From: Promethearchaeota archaeon
GTDB taxonomy: Archaea > Asgardarchaeota > Lokiarchaeia > Sigyniarchaeales > Promethearchaeaceae
Direction: 5' to 3'
Length of the DNA: 35,887 nucleotides
Assembly: GCA_018238965.1 (NCBI GenBank)
Contig: JABCSI010000007.1
Span: 1-35,887, forward strand
Position 1 is the first letter of the stretch; each line of letters opens with the position of its first letter. This document shows, in pieces, positions 8,068 to 16,132 of the stretch. The notes beneath the pieces were generated by a model. That model was given only the letters and a program-made list of their open reading frames with translations. It did no database searches and was not told the DNA's origin. Position numbers and translations under genes: made by a program.

Positions 8068-8538
8068 ATGAAAATTGGAGAACATCACTACACAGAATAT
8101 TTATGTTCCTGTGGGAACAACGCATCTATGCAAGGATGGATTACAAATCCTGCTGATTTACCAAGATGTCAGATATGTAAACAATTAATTTGCAACAAAT
8201 GCGGACCGATAAAAATCTGTCCTTTATGTTACAGTGAATTACCAGAAAATACTAAAGAATTAGACTATTTCAAAAAACGTAGAAATGTGGCGTTGTTGGT
8301 TACAGTGATAACTTGGGCATTCCCGTTGATCATAGGTCTGCAAAATATATTTCCCCATGAGCATATTTTGTTATACATTTTATATTGTTGTATTGCACCG
8401 CTTTTGACTTTGAGTCTTACCCTATTAGGTTTTTTGCCGATGAAACTCAAATTTGAAAGATCTTTAAAAAATTTCTTGCAACATCCAGAAAATCATGAAA
8501 TGAGTCCCAGAATACGCTATTTTCTCGAAAATCCATAA
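8068..8538 (+). CDS. Membrane protein with RING/treble-clef-like zinc module
   Basis: Function not recognised. A 156-residue protein with eight cysteines in pairs near the N-terminus: C13/C15, C34/C37, C42/C45 and C51/C54. This spacing could hold two zinc ions in a cross-brace, as in RING or FYVE-type folds, or form two zinc ribbons. Two hydrophobic segments at about 74-92 and 99-123 make a helical hairpin in the membrane, followed by a short basic tail. The zinc part would face the cytosol if positive residues at the membrane edge stay inside. No SD precedes ATG 8068, so the mRNA may be leaderless or have a weak leader. No ubiquitin-like or E2 gene is visible nearby, so a ubiquitin-ligase role is only a thought. 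Confidence 0.7.
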   Translation: MKIGEHHYTEYLCSCGNNASMQGWITNPADLPRCQICKQLICNKCGPIKICPLCYSELPENTKELDYFKKRRNVALLVTVITWAFPLIIGLQNIFPHEHILLYILYCCIAPLLTLSLTLLGFLPMKLKFERSLKNFLQHPENHEMSPRIRYFLENP

Positions 8539-8640
8539 AATTTTTTTTTTAGATAGTGATGAGAATCTTGTATCAACCTTCCAGATCATCTCCCCGAAAC
8601 GCAACAATTTTTTTAAAATGCCTTCCTAAAGAGAACTATA

Positions 8641-8955
8641 ATGGGATATAACAATGGTCGCAGTGAACCTCCCGCCAATGACTCGGAACAAATGAAAGTG
8701 TGGGTTCTTCGGTCAATGCGCTTGCTTCTTGAAGGTCAAGTTTCGGATACTCTGATTCTTTCATCTCGTAAGATTAATACCGTGTTAACGCAGAAATATG
8801 GAGTGAATTTTAAAATTGATCGAATCGGTAGGTTTCTCGCAAAATTTGCCAAAGACAATAAATTGAAGCGTCTTTCGACCAAGATTCCAAAGTTTGAAGT
8901 GAATAAATATCTGTTAGATGAAATCCTACCTAAGGAAACTATCAAAAACCCATAA
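8641..8955 (+). CDS. Small basic protein of unknown function
   Basis: Not recognised. The 104-residue product has a Ser/Pro/Asn-rich start and then a mostly helical, basic core (RSMRLLLEGQVSDTLILSSR, then FKIDRIGRFLAKFAKDNKLK). The core has the feel of a helix-turn-helix or winged-helix fragment, but no clear family signature. There is no SD before ATG 8641. The stop codon lies in the first unit of a 21-bp tandem repeat, so the C-terminus borders unstable DNA. A GAAAC-GCAACAATTTT-like word about 45 bp upstream resembles one at 7924 upstream of the preceding gene, but it is too short to be called a shared promoter element. Confidence 0.55.
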   Translation: MGYNNGRSEPPANDSEQMKVWVLRSMRLLLEGQVSDTLILSSRKINTVLTQKYGVNFKIDRIGRFLAKFAKDNKLKRLSTKIPKFEVNKYLLDEILPKETIKNP

Positions 8956-9032
8956 ATATTCTCCAAAACTCCATAAATATTCTCCAAAACTCCATTAATA
9001 CTCTCTAAGACTCCAATTTTATTCTCAAAACT
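8950..9032. repeat. Four tandem 21-bp repeats
   Basis: The unit CCATAAATATTCTCCAAAACT occurs perfectly at 8950-8970 and 8971-8991, with degraded copies at 8992-9012 and 9013-9032 and a trailing CCATAAA. It spans the stop codon of the 8641 gene and fills the gap to the next one. The A-rich end supplies the likely TATA element of the 9066 gene. Confidence 0.85.
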
Positions 9033-9065
9033 CCATAAAAAAAAATAAACTTTTGCTGAACTTTT

Positions 9066-9836
9066 ATGCCAAAAACCACAAATCAAAAGCGCTATGACCA
9101 CTTCATTCAATCAGGGATGGACACATACCAAAATGCTGTAGACACAAAATCGGCTAAAAACACCATCAAATTCTCCCTGAAGTCGCTTAAATATTTCGAA
9201 TCAGCCATGAACATGGCAACACTTGTGAACATGACCGATCGCATTCCCTATGTGAATGAATACTGTGTTTTGAATCATGCCTTGATAGGTAATGCCCATT
9301 TTCAAGAGAAGTCACTGGCCGATTCAGTGGACTCCTTCAATTTGGCATTGGAAATCAACCAGAATACTTTGAAAAATCAAGAAACAATCATTCGGGAGAA
9401 TTATATTGTAGCAGAATTACTCAAAATCGCAATGCTTCAACAAGATGGTATTTTGGCTAGAAAATTTGCGAGAAAAATCTTGTCCAATGCCCAAAAACTC
9501 AAAGATCTCAAAAAACAGATAAAATATTACCGAATCGCCATTCAAGGATTTATTGATTCCCAGAATGAGACCGAACTTGATAAAGCTTGGAAAATGTTAC
9601 TCAAGGCTGGAAAAGGCGCGAAAACTGAAGAATTACTACCTCTCCAAGCCGATATATTAGTAGACTATGGTAAATTTTTACTCAAAAAGCAAGAACAAGA
9701 TCAGGCACAGACATCGGGAATCAAGAGTTCCAAAATCATCAAATATTTTGAAAAAGCCAAAAAAATTTATCAAAAAATCGACAATGAAGATAAAGTGGCT
9801 ACCCTAGAAAAGCAATTACAATCAATTGATCATTAA
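9066..9836 (+). CDS. TPR-like helical-repeat protein
   Basis: A 256-residue, strongly helical, Lys-rich soluble protein. Paired helices of about 34 residues with small/aromatic positions (SLKYFESAMNMATL; SLADSVDSFNLALEIN; ILARKFARKILSNAQK; SKIIKYFEKAKKIYQKI) fit tetratricopeptide-type repeats that bind partner proteins. No enzymatic motif or membrane segment is seen. There is no SD before ATG 9066; the A-rich ATAAAAAAAAATAAAC box about 20-30 bp upstream suggests a leaderless transcript. Its partner is unknown, and the neighbours on both sides are also unassigned. Confidence 0.7.
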   Translation: MPKTTNQKRYDHFIQSGMDTYQNAVDTKSAKNTIKFSLKSLKYFESAMNMATLVNMTDRIPYVNEYCVLNHALIGNAHFQEKSLADSVDSFNLALEINQNTLKNQETIIRENYIVAELLKIAMLQQDGILARKFARKILSNAQKLKDLKKQIKYYRIAIQGFIDSQNETELDKAWKMLLKAGKGAKTEELLPLQADILVDYGKFLLKKQEQDQAQTSGIKSSKIIKYFEKAKKIYQKIDNEDKVATLEKQLQSIDH

Positions 9837-9888
9837 TATTTACTCGATGTTGGAATTTGCGTTGAATGAATTCCAAATATTCCAAGAT

Positions 9889-10713
9889 TTATGACCAATT
9901 TCGTTCCTTGATGGTCCGATCAACCATGTATTCTATTTCCTTTAGCGAAATACCATTCATTTGATCATTTTTTAGTGATATTAATTGGAGCCCGACTAAG
10001 TTTTCCAACATTGAGTTCCATTCCTGTTTCGAAATCCCGAATTGGTCCTGAAAGAATTTTTGCGTAGCCAGAACCGAAAATGTTCCAAAATCCATTAACA
10101 ACGTGAGTAAATCAAAGGAATGGGGATCTTGGATTTGTTCGGGGTAAATTTGATGAAGAACATTGATCGCGAACCCAATTTTGCTCCGTTGATACTCCAA
10201 AAACATCAAGGAATATTTACGCTCGGGATGATTTTTACATACGTAACCCTTGGATCGGGGGTATTCGTCGCACATTATTGGATGTTGTCCATGAATAATG
10301 CAAAATGGGGTATTGGTATCGTTTTGGTAATCCAAGAATAGGCAATCGGGGCTTTCTCTGGATGTCTGAGGAAGAAATTCTGCAGCCTCGGAAGGGTGGG
10401 CTCGCCATATTTGTCGTTTCGTGGGGATAAAATAATGGAACACGGAGGATGGGATATTGTCAGTAACGTCTGATGGCTTTTTAACTGGGGACACTTCGGA
10501 AGATGCGGATATTTCGCGTTTCCAGTCCAGAAAAATCTTGAAATAAAGTCGGACCCAAGGATGGTATGATTCTGAATTATTTTTACTAGATTGGCTCAGA
10601 AAAGGGGCTGAGGATTTAAAGTGAATTTGCCCTTCAAATTCCTTGCAACATCGGCCACATCGGGAGCAATCAAGGTCCAATATCTCCAAAGTTGCACCAT
10701 TTGAATTATCCAT
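9889..10713 (-). CDS. YkgJ-family CxxCxxCC metal-cluster protein
   Basis: A 274-residue protein with the signature CSRCGRCC near the N-terminus (C16, C19, C22, C23 from ATG 10713) and a distal set CIIHGQHPIMCDEYPR plus two more Cys (about C124, C138, C148, C159). This pattern belongs to the zinc/iron-chelating YkgJ (UPF0153) family, whose members probably bind an Fe-S cluster or metal; their reactions are mostly unknown. The region between the two Cys sets is longer than in small family members. ATG 10713 is chosen over TTG 10740 because it is the first ATG and sits close to the CxxC core. It is transcribed divergently from the 1014-residue membrane protein. Confidence 0.8.
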   Translation of the reverse strand: MDNSNGATLEILDLDCSRCGRCCKEFEGQIHFKSSAPFLSQSSKNNSESYHPWVRLYFKIFLDWKREISASSEVSPVKKPSDVTDNIPSSVFHYFIPTKRQIWRAHPSEAAEFLPQTSRESPDCLFLDYQNDTNTPFCIIHGQHPIMCDEYPRSKGYVCKNHPERKYSLMFLEYQRSKIGFAINVLHQIYPEQIQDPHSFDLLTLLMDFGTFSVLATQKFFQDQFGISKQEWNSMLENLVGLQLISLKNDQMNGISLKEIEYMVDRTIKERNWS

Positions 10714-10817
10714 CAATACAATACTTCCTATATTTATCAATCCAACATCTTCAATGAATCTTTATTTTGCGAAGAATTTTTTTACTAAACAAACAAAAGT
10801 TACTATGATCATAATCA

Positions 10818-13800
10818 ATGCCTAAACGTAATGAGAAAAACCCGGTTTTCGTCAGTAAAAGCAATGTATCCACATCAAGTCCTCCCCCAACATCTACTTT
10901 GAAACAAAAGCTCTACTCCGGCGTTGTAACACCAATTCGTCGTTTCTTTATTAGACTCCGTGAATTATTTCTGGGGCGGACGGATAAACAACTCACCGGA
11001 GACAAGCCGAGTTATCTTGGTAAAAAAATGATCTTGTTACTGGGAATCTTTCTTATCTTCTCCTTTACTTTGTTCGCTGAAATGAATGCAGACCTGTTTG
11101 AGGGCACTTTCCTATGGACTGCATTGACCTTTTTCACATTTGATCAACCCTATGTTTTTGGGATAGCAGTATCATTTACTTTCATAGAATTAAGTTTAAT
11201 TAATTGTAATGATAAAATCCATGAGTGGTTTTTTGGGAAACTTTACGTCCTGAAGCAGCTGATAATTATTTCCGGGCTTATGGTTGGAAATTTTTACTTG
11301 GCGATATATTTAATTGGACAGAATGTCGATCTCTATTCTGGATTACTGATCCTGGCAATGTTTTGGCTCATATTTCAATCTATTCGGATTTTTAACGGCG
11401 CACAAACCGGTGCCACGAAATATGAGGCCAAGATTTCCGAACGCTATTCACCTTTCCTATATTTCATTGCTATCATCACCCCCTTTATTATATTGGGTGT
11501 GCTCACTTTCCTTTCATGGGTGTTCAGGTTCGTTATTGTCGTTTTCACTTTGGATAATATTGGGGATCCAGCCCATCAACAGACTGATGTTGCTTTGGAA
11601 ATATATAGAAGGGAGATGGGACTTATCATGCCGATGATTTACACCGGATTATTATTTATATTCATTTTGATGATTGCTCAAATGATTTTGAGTCGTAAGC
11701 GAGGTGCCACTAAAAGGGCGGGTGCCTACGATAATTTTAGTTTCGGTTTAATCGCCTTTGTAATGTTCCTTTATTCCATATATAATATTTCCCTATATCT
11801 ATTTCTCGACGAGACATTTCTTCAAGGATTTAATACAATGCTAGGGAGTGAATCTCACGGGAATACGGCCTTTTTCATTGAATATTTGATCACCATCTTC
11901 TTTCTGCTCTGGATCGTACTGGATTTGCATAAACAATTCGAGAAGGGGATTCTCTTCTTCACCAAAGATGGTTTGATTATATTTCTTCTAGGGGCAATCA
12001 TTGCCCAAACTACCGCTCGATTGGGTATTGCAACGGGAATTGCCAATGTGGGCAGTACCTTAGCGAATATTATTAAATATGACTACATGGTGTTGCCTTG
12101 GGTTATTCTAATTTTCCTAGGCTTTACAATCGTAATTTACTGGATTAAACCGCAAGAAATGAGTATGTTCTTACATATGTCCAAGTCCGCAGTCAAGGGA
12201 GAAGACAAAGGGATGGAAAATATCCTCCGATTTCTTAAACGGGAGTTTATCCGACGTGGAGAAATGTATATAATTTCACCGGATATTATTTCTTCACTTC
12301 GGAAAATTACTTCCTATCCCTCGTTAACGATTTGGTCCCTTATCCACCGTTTGAATAAGCAATATATTGATGTGCATTTACGGGAAGAAAAAGACGATGA
12401 AGGCAATAAGGTTATATATTTTGATTTTCTGCCAATAACCCAAAGATACCAAAAATCGAAAGATGCGGATAAACGGGCACAAGCCTACTTACAAAATTAT
12501 TTTGCCCAAACTTTACTGAATAAACCACGCAAAAAGAGTTCATTAACAAAGAAAAAACTCTCATCTTCCAAGCAATCCGATGTTTTTATCCAAAGTTTGT
12601 CATTCAATTATGCCAAGAAGGTTAAAGACCAAAAGGATATCCAGGAAGGGAGGATTACCAAAGGAAAAGATTATTTTCAAGAAGAGTGGATCAATCGAGA
12701 GATGGATCAAGAAACCAAATCTTTGGTCTATGAAATTGTTAAGAAAGAGTATATGCGCCGATTGACTCGTATCGCCGACTATCCCAATGAATTCCGCTTT
12801 AGAATCTCGGATATTGCCACAACTATTGAAACAGCTACAGCTGTACCCGTAGGAAGGGTTTTTGCTTTGTTGCACAGTTTGGCGGCCGAAAATTGGAATT
12901 TCCAACTCTCGGCAGATTTTGTGGATGTGAATCATCCCGATGACCGATTAGTGGAATTCCTCCCAATTGATGACTGGGAAGTCTATAATACGCTTAGAGA
13001 TTATCGCCCTGGCTCTCTGCGAGAAATCCACGTGGTGATGCAGACGTGGTTTGATCGGAACATACATTATCATCGAGAAGAGTTAGGAAGATTACCTCCT
13101 CTTGAATACAAAGATGATGATGCCGAATTCGAACGTTCTTATCGATCCCGTTGGTTTGCCCAAACAATGGGGTATTTTTCGAATAATTTTGATAAAATGG
13201 AGGCGATACGCCGAATTCGGTTACGATATAGGAAACTTCAAAAGGCTATCGCGGAATTGAGCGGGGAGAATGTGAATTTTTCAGAAAAGGAATACGCCTG
13301 TGAACTTTTACGGGCGGAATATCTTGATCGCATCCGTGATCGGAAAAATTTTCCTGAGACTCAAGATTTGGGGATATTAATATCCGAAATCGGACCAAAA
13401 TTAGCGAAAAAGGTGAAAATTCCCCTTGGACGGGTTTTTACAATGATTGAGACTATGGGAAAAGAAGATTGCAACGTGCGCCTGAATGTTGTTCGAAATG
13501 AAGCGAATAAAAAGGTGGCGGGTGAAAAAAGAATTGAATTTTTCCCCATCGATGATTTCAAAGTATATGCCGCTTTTGAAAAATACCGTCCAGAAGCTTT
13601 GAGCGAGGTGAAAATTGAGATGCAAAAAAGATTTCTCAAAAGTATTCGGCATTCCCGAACAAAACTCACGCGAATCCCTCCTTTAAAATATCGCGATTCT
13701 ACTGCAGAGATGCAACGCTCCGATAAATCCCGCTGGTTTGGTGAATTTATGCAGTTCATGAACAAAAATTATTCCAAAATGGAAGCTGAACGAAAAACCC

Positions 13801-13862
13801 AATTGGAATACAAAAAAGTCAAATACCTAATGAAAAACATAATTCAGGGTTCATCAAAATGA
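10818..13862 (+). CDS. Large multi-pass membrane protein with three repeated cytosolic modules
   Basis: Function not recognised. 1014 residues. After a basic, Ser/Pro-rich start (1-68), about nine to eleven hydrophobic segments lie between 69 and 443 (for example 69-90, 147-168, 212-234, 268-291, 308-330, 352-371, 424-443). The remaining ~570 residues are soluble and contain three divergent copies of one module, at about 467-560, 637-790 and 824-985. Each has a helical motif (SLTIWSLIHRL; VGRVFALLHSL; LGRVFTMIETM) and a strand motif (FDFLPITQRY; VEFLPIDDWEVY; IEFFPIDDFKVY). The last two also share RIPPLKYRD-like and SRWFxxxMxxF blocks. The helical part could be winged-helix-like. No ATPase or catalytic signature was found. 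Its stop overlaps phnN by 4 bp (ATGA), so the two are translated together. Confidence 0.75.
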   Translation: MPKRNEKNPVFVSKSNVSTSSPPPTSTLKQKLYSGVVTPIRRFFIRLRELFLGRTDKQLTGDKPSYLGKKMILLLGIFLIFSFTLFAEMNADLFEGTFLWTALTFFTFDQPYVFGIAVSFTFIELSLINCNDKIHEWFFGKLYVLKQLIIISGLMVGNFYLAIYLIGQNVDLYSGLLILAMFWLIFQSIRIFNGAQTGATKYEAKISERYSPFLYFIAIITPFIILGVLTFLSWVFRFVIVVFTLDNIGDPAHQQTDVALEIYRREMGLIMPMIYTGLLFIFILMIAQMILSRKRGATKRAGAYDNFSFGLIAFVMFLYSIYNISLYLFLDETFLQGFNTMLGSESHGNTAFFIEYLITIFFLLWIVLDLHKQFEKGILFFTKDGLIIFLLGAIIAQTTARLGIATGIANVGSTLANIIKYDYMVLPWVILIFLGFTIVIYWIKPQEMSMFLHMSKSAVKGEDKGMENILRFLKREFIRRGEMYIISPDIISSLRKITSYPSLTIWSLIHRLNKQYIDVHLREEKDDEGNKVIYFDFLPITQRYQKSKDADKRAQAYLQNYFAQTLLNKPRKKSSLTKKKLSSSKQSDVFIQSLSFNYAKKVKDQKDIQEGRITKGKDYFQEEWINREMDQETKSLVYEIVKKEYMRRLTRIADYPNEFRFRISDIATTIETATAVPVGRVFALLHSLAAENWNFQLSADFVDVNHPDDRLVEFLPIDDWEVYNTLRDYRPGSLREIHVVMQTWFDRNIHYHREELGRLPPLEYKDDDAEFERSYRSRWFAQTMGYFSNNFDKMEAIRRIRLRYRKLQKAIAELSGENVNFSEKEYACELLRAEYLDRIRDRKNFPETQDLGILISEIGPKLAKKVKIPLGRVFTMIETMGKEDCNVRLNVVRNEANKKVAGEKRIEFFPIDDFKVYAAFEKYRPEALSEVKIEMQKRFLKSIRHSRTKLTRIPPLKYRDSTAEMQRSDKSRWFGEFMQFMNKNYSKMEAERKTQLEYKKVKYLMKNIIQGSSK

Positions 13863-14461
13863 TTAAGCAGCCAAAACACCAGACCAAATCCTCAACCTCT
13901 GGCGTTTTATTTTTAGTAGTTGGTAATAGTGGAAGCGGAAAAGATTCGGTAATCGCAGGTGTGAGAACACTGTGGAACTCATCCAATCCTTCCTTTCCCT
14001 CAATTCATGTGCCGACGCGCTATATCACCAGACCATCCCATGAATCGGAAGATTTCGTTTCTATCTCTCTTGATAATTTCCAACAAATGAAGAACAAGGA
14101 TAAATTTGCATTTTGGTGGCATATTTATGAACTGGATTATGGCGTACCTGCCTCAATCTTCGAATGGTTGGAGAAGGGGGATTTTGTGCTGGTAAATGTC
14201 AGCCGGAATATCATCCCCCAAGTGAAAGCCAAAATCCCCAACACCCAAATAATATTTGTGAGTGTACCCTTCGCGGTGACAAAAGCACGTATTCTCTCCC
14301 GAGGAAGGGAAAATCCTGATGATCCAGTGTTTCAAGCCCGAATTGAGCGGGCGCGGAATCGACAAACACTTCCCGAAGCGGATATTGTGATTGATAATGC
14401 CGGGGATTTGGAAAATGCCATTTCCGATTTGGCGGATAAGTTACATCAGTATTTACCATAA
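13859..14461 (+). CDS. phnN: Ribose 1,5-bisphosphate phosphokinase (PhnN-like)
   Basis: A 200-residue P-loop kinase of the guanylate-kinase fold. The Walker A loop is GNSGSGKDS (about 23-31); the Asp after GK is typical of PhnN. Further signs are TRYITRP, FAFWWHIYELDYGVP, VLVNVSR and LSRGRE, which match the PhnN order of motifs better than true guanylate kinase. PhnN phosphorylates ribose 1,5-bisphosphate to PRPP. In bacteria it belongs to the C-P lyase pathway, but no other phn gene is visible here. A role in PRPP supply or nucleoside salvage is therefore more likely. It overlaps the upstream membrane-protein gene by 4 bp and is followed 42 bp later by aroK. Guanylate kinase activity is the alternative. 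Confidence 0.8.
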   Translation: MIKQPKHQTKSSTSGVLFLVVGNSGSGKDSVIAGVRTLWNSSNPSFPSIHVPTRYITRPSHESEDFVSISLDNFQQMKNKDKFAFWWHIYELDYGVPASIFEWLEKGDFVLVNVSRNIIPQVKAKIPNTQIIFVSVPFAVTKARILSRGRENPDDPVFQARIERARNRQTLPEADIVIDNAGDLENAISDLADKLHQYLP

Positions 14462-14472
14462 TTCCTATCGCA

Positions 14473-14484
14473 ATATCGCGATAT
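14473..14484. promoter_or_regulatory. 12-bp palindrome ATATCGCGATAT before aroK
   Basis: A perfect palindrome in the 42-bp gap between phnN and aroK, 20 bp before the aroK ATG. It could be an operator or the base of a small RNA hairpin. GAGG at 14492-14495 serves as SD. Confidence 0.3.
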
Positions 14485-14503
14485 CATTAAATGAGGAATC
14501 TTT

Positions 14504-15076
14504 ATGCCTTCAAATCTAGCGTTAATCGGTTTCCGTGCTTCGGGGAAAACATCTCTGGGTGCTGCTTTAGCTAAACGCTTGGGTATAAATTTTCTAGACT
14601 TGGATGCGGAGATTGAGCGATTGGAGGGAATCAGTATTAGGGAGATCTTTGCCCAACAAGGGGAGGAGAGTTTTCGAGATATTGAATCGCGAATCTTGGA
14701 ATCAGTGTGCCAATCTTCAACGCAATCCGTAATTGCCACAGGGGGAGGAATAATTCTTCGTGAAGTCAACCGTTCACTCTTACAAAACCACACCTTTACT
14801 GTATTTCTGGATGTCCCTGAAAAGCTCTTGGTCTCACGATTAACCTCCGAACAAAAGCTGCCAGATAATCCCCGACCTCCGCTCACTTCGCTTCCTTTAC
14901 CCGAAGAAATCCATAAACTTTTGATTCATCGCCTCCCCCTATATCGTAAGACTGCGCATTTAGAAGTGGAATTAAAAAACACTTTAATACCTCCCAATCT
15001 AATTCTAATAGAAGCCTTAAGGGAACAAGGTCCCGAATGGCTGAGAAATCGTCTTTTTTCCCACTCCATGGAGTAA
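14504..15076 (+). CDS. aroK: Shikimate kinase, bacterial (AroK/AroL) type
   Basis: A 190-residue P-loop kinase that phosphorylates shikimate at the 3-hydroxyl in aromatic amino-acid synthesis. It shows Walker A GFRASGKTS (9-17), the shikimate-binding region DLDAEIERLEG, FRDIESRIL, and the ATGGGIILR loop that is diagnostic for this family. The lid has DNPRPPL and the adenine-binding end RLPLYRKTA. Many archaea use an unrelated GHMP-type shikimate kinase, so this form points to gene exchange with bacteria. The C-terminal ~30 residues run past the usual end at about 170 and carry no recognised motif. It probably shares a transcript with phnN. Confidence 0.93.
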   Translation: MPSNLALIGFRASGKTSLGAALAKRLGINFLDLDAEIERLEGISIREIFAQQGEESFRDIESRILESVCQSSTQSVIATGGGIILREVNRSLLQNHTFTVFLDVPEKLLVSRLTSEQKLPDNPRPPLTSLPLPEEIHKLLIHRLPLYRKTAHLEVELKNTLIPPNLILIEALREQGPEWLRNRLFSHSME

Positions 15077-15103
15077 CGACGATACCAATTCAAGGTGAAA
15101 CTT

Positions 15104-15571
15104 ATGTCTCTCTTAAAATATCATATCGTTATACTATATTACAGCAAAGGAAATAATACTAAAATGCTGGCGAAACGAATCTTTGACATATTTCGAGAAT
15201 TCATTCCCAATGATTTTACAATTTCCATGATGGATGCCACAACCATGGATACTGCCAAATTACAAAAAGCAAATGGCTTGATCATTGGATCTCCTGATTA
15301 TTTCGGATATGTTAGCGGCTATATAAAAATATTTTTCGATGATATGTATTCTGAGAGATCGGTTTTTAAAGGGCGCCCCGTTTTTGGATTTATTACCCAC
15401 GGTGGGAAGGGAAATGCACAAAAATCCCTTTTACAATTATTTTCCAGCATGAAATTTCAAATAATCGAACCCGTTATTTCTGTCACCATGGATAAAATTA
15501 ATTCAAAAATCGAAGGTCAAATTCAAAAAAATTGCCTGAAAATGCTAAAAATCATCCAAAAGAAATCCTAA
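15104..15571 (+). CDS. Flavodoxin-like FMN protein
   Basis: 155 residues with a flavodoxin fold, expected to bind FMN and act as electron carrier or NAD(P)H:quinone reductase of the WrbA/NfnB-like group. The phosphate loop is YYSKGNNTKMLA (near residues 11-22); the second FMN loop is SPDYFGYVSGYIKIFFDD, and the third ends in THGGKGNA. ATG 15104 is chosen over GTG 15095 because AAGGTG at 15092-15097 is an SD with 6-nt spacing. It follows aroK by 27 bp on the same strand. The redox partner cannot be inferred from the context. Confidence 0.85.
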   Translation: MSLLKYHIVILYYSKGNNTKMLAKRIFDIFREFIPNDFTISMMDATTMDTAKLQKANGLIIGSPDYFGYVSGYIKIFFDDMYSERSVFKGRPVFGFITHGGKGNAQKSLLQLFSSMKFQIIEPVISVTMDKINSKIEGQIQKNCLKMLKIIQKKS

Positions 15572-15606
15572 TTCCCCCGAGGATACCATTTGTAATATGG
15601 ACATCC

Positions 15607-16077
15607 TCAGAATATTCGCAGTTCCACCAGTTTTTTATATAATCCATCGGGATACAGGGGTCTCTTTTTGGTATCAATTTCAGTTTTCGAAATCCAGAGC
15701 GCCCGAAAAGCTGTTTGTGCAGAGTCATCCTCATGCCCAATTAATTCTCGAAGGTAAACCGTGGGATCTTGGAGTTTTCCATCATAGACCTGGACAATTT
15801 CATGCCCCGCTATTCCATCACACACAAAAATATTTTCCAAAGTAAAGAGATACTGTAAATCATTCAGGGAAAGCTGCACCTCTTCCTGGAACTCTCGACG
15901 GATTGTGTCTTTGCTATATTCTCCGAAATTTATCCCGCCCCCTAATGGTCGATAGAAATATTCTTTCTTTACGGGATCAAAATCCTCAAACACAAGGATT
16001 TTACCTTGATGGGAGCAAAGGCAAATTGCAATCGGACGAATATGCGGTAGGCTTCGATTATCGAGTGAAGGTTCCAT
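15607..16077 (-). CDS. Nudix hydrolase
   Basis: 156 residues with a Nudix box at about residues 47-69: GGGINFGE, then seven residues, then REFQEEVQL. The catalytic Glu pair and Arg are intact; the usual Gly before the last hydrophobic residue is Gln. Such enzymes split nucleoside diphosphates linked to another group. The body (IRPIAICLCSHQGKILV, YFYRPLGGG) resembles small ADP-ribose or (d)NTP-type members, but the substrate cannot be read from the sequence. It converges with the flavodoxin gene (35 bp between stops). No SD is seen before ATG 16077. Confidence 0.9.
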   Translation of the reverse strand: MEPSLDNRSLPHIRPIAICLCSHQGKILVFEDFDPVKKEYFYRPLGGGINFGEYSKDTIRREFQEEVQLSLNDLQYLFTLENIFVCDGIAGHEIVQVYDGKLQDPTVYLRELIGHEDDSAQTAFRALWISKTEIDTKKRPLYPDGLYKKLVELRIF

Positions 16078-16132
16078 TTGTTGAAGAATAATCCTTTACC
16101 TAAAATTTTCACGGTTAAGGCAAATAAGTCCA

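Noticed and set aside
7924-8620. Similar words GAAACAGCAACAATTTT (7924) and GAAACGCAACAATTTT (8596) upstream of two small genes
   Set aside because: The distances to the start codons differ (about 140 and 45 bp) and the match is mostly AT-rich; two cases are too few to call a motif.
8736-9110. 124-codon minus-strand ORF with VLENIYG heptad repeats
   Set aside because: The repeats come from the 21-bp tandem DNA repeat. The frame overlaps two plus-strand genes and has no SD or protein-like conservation cues.
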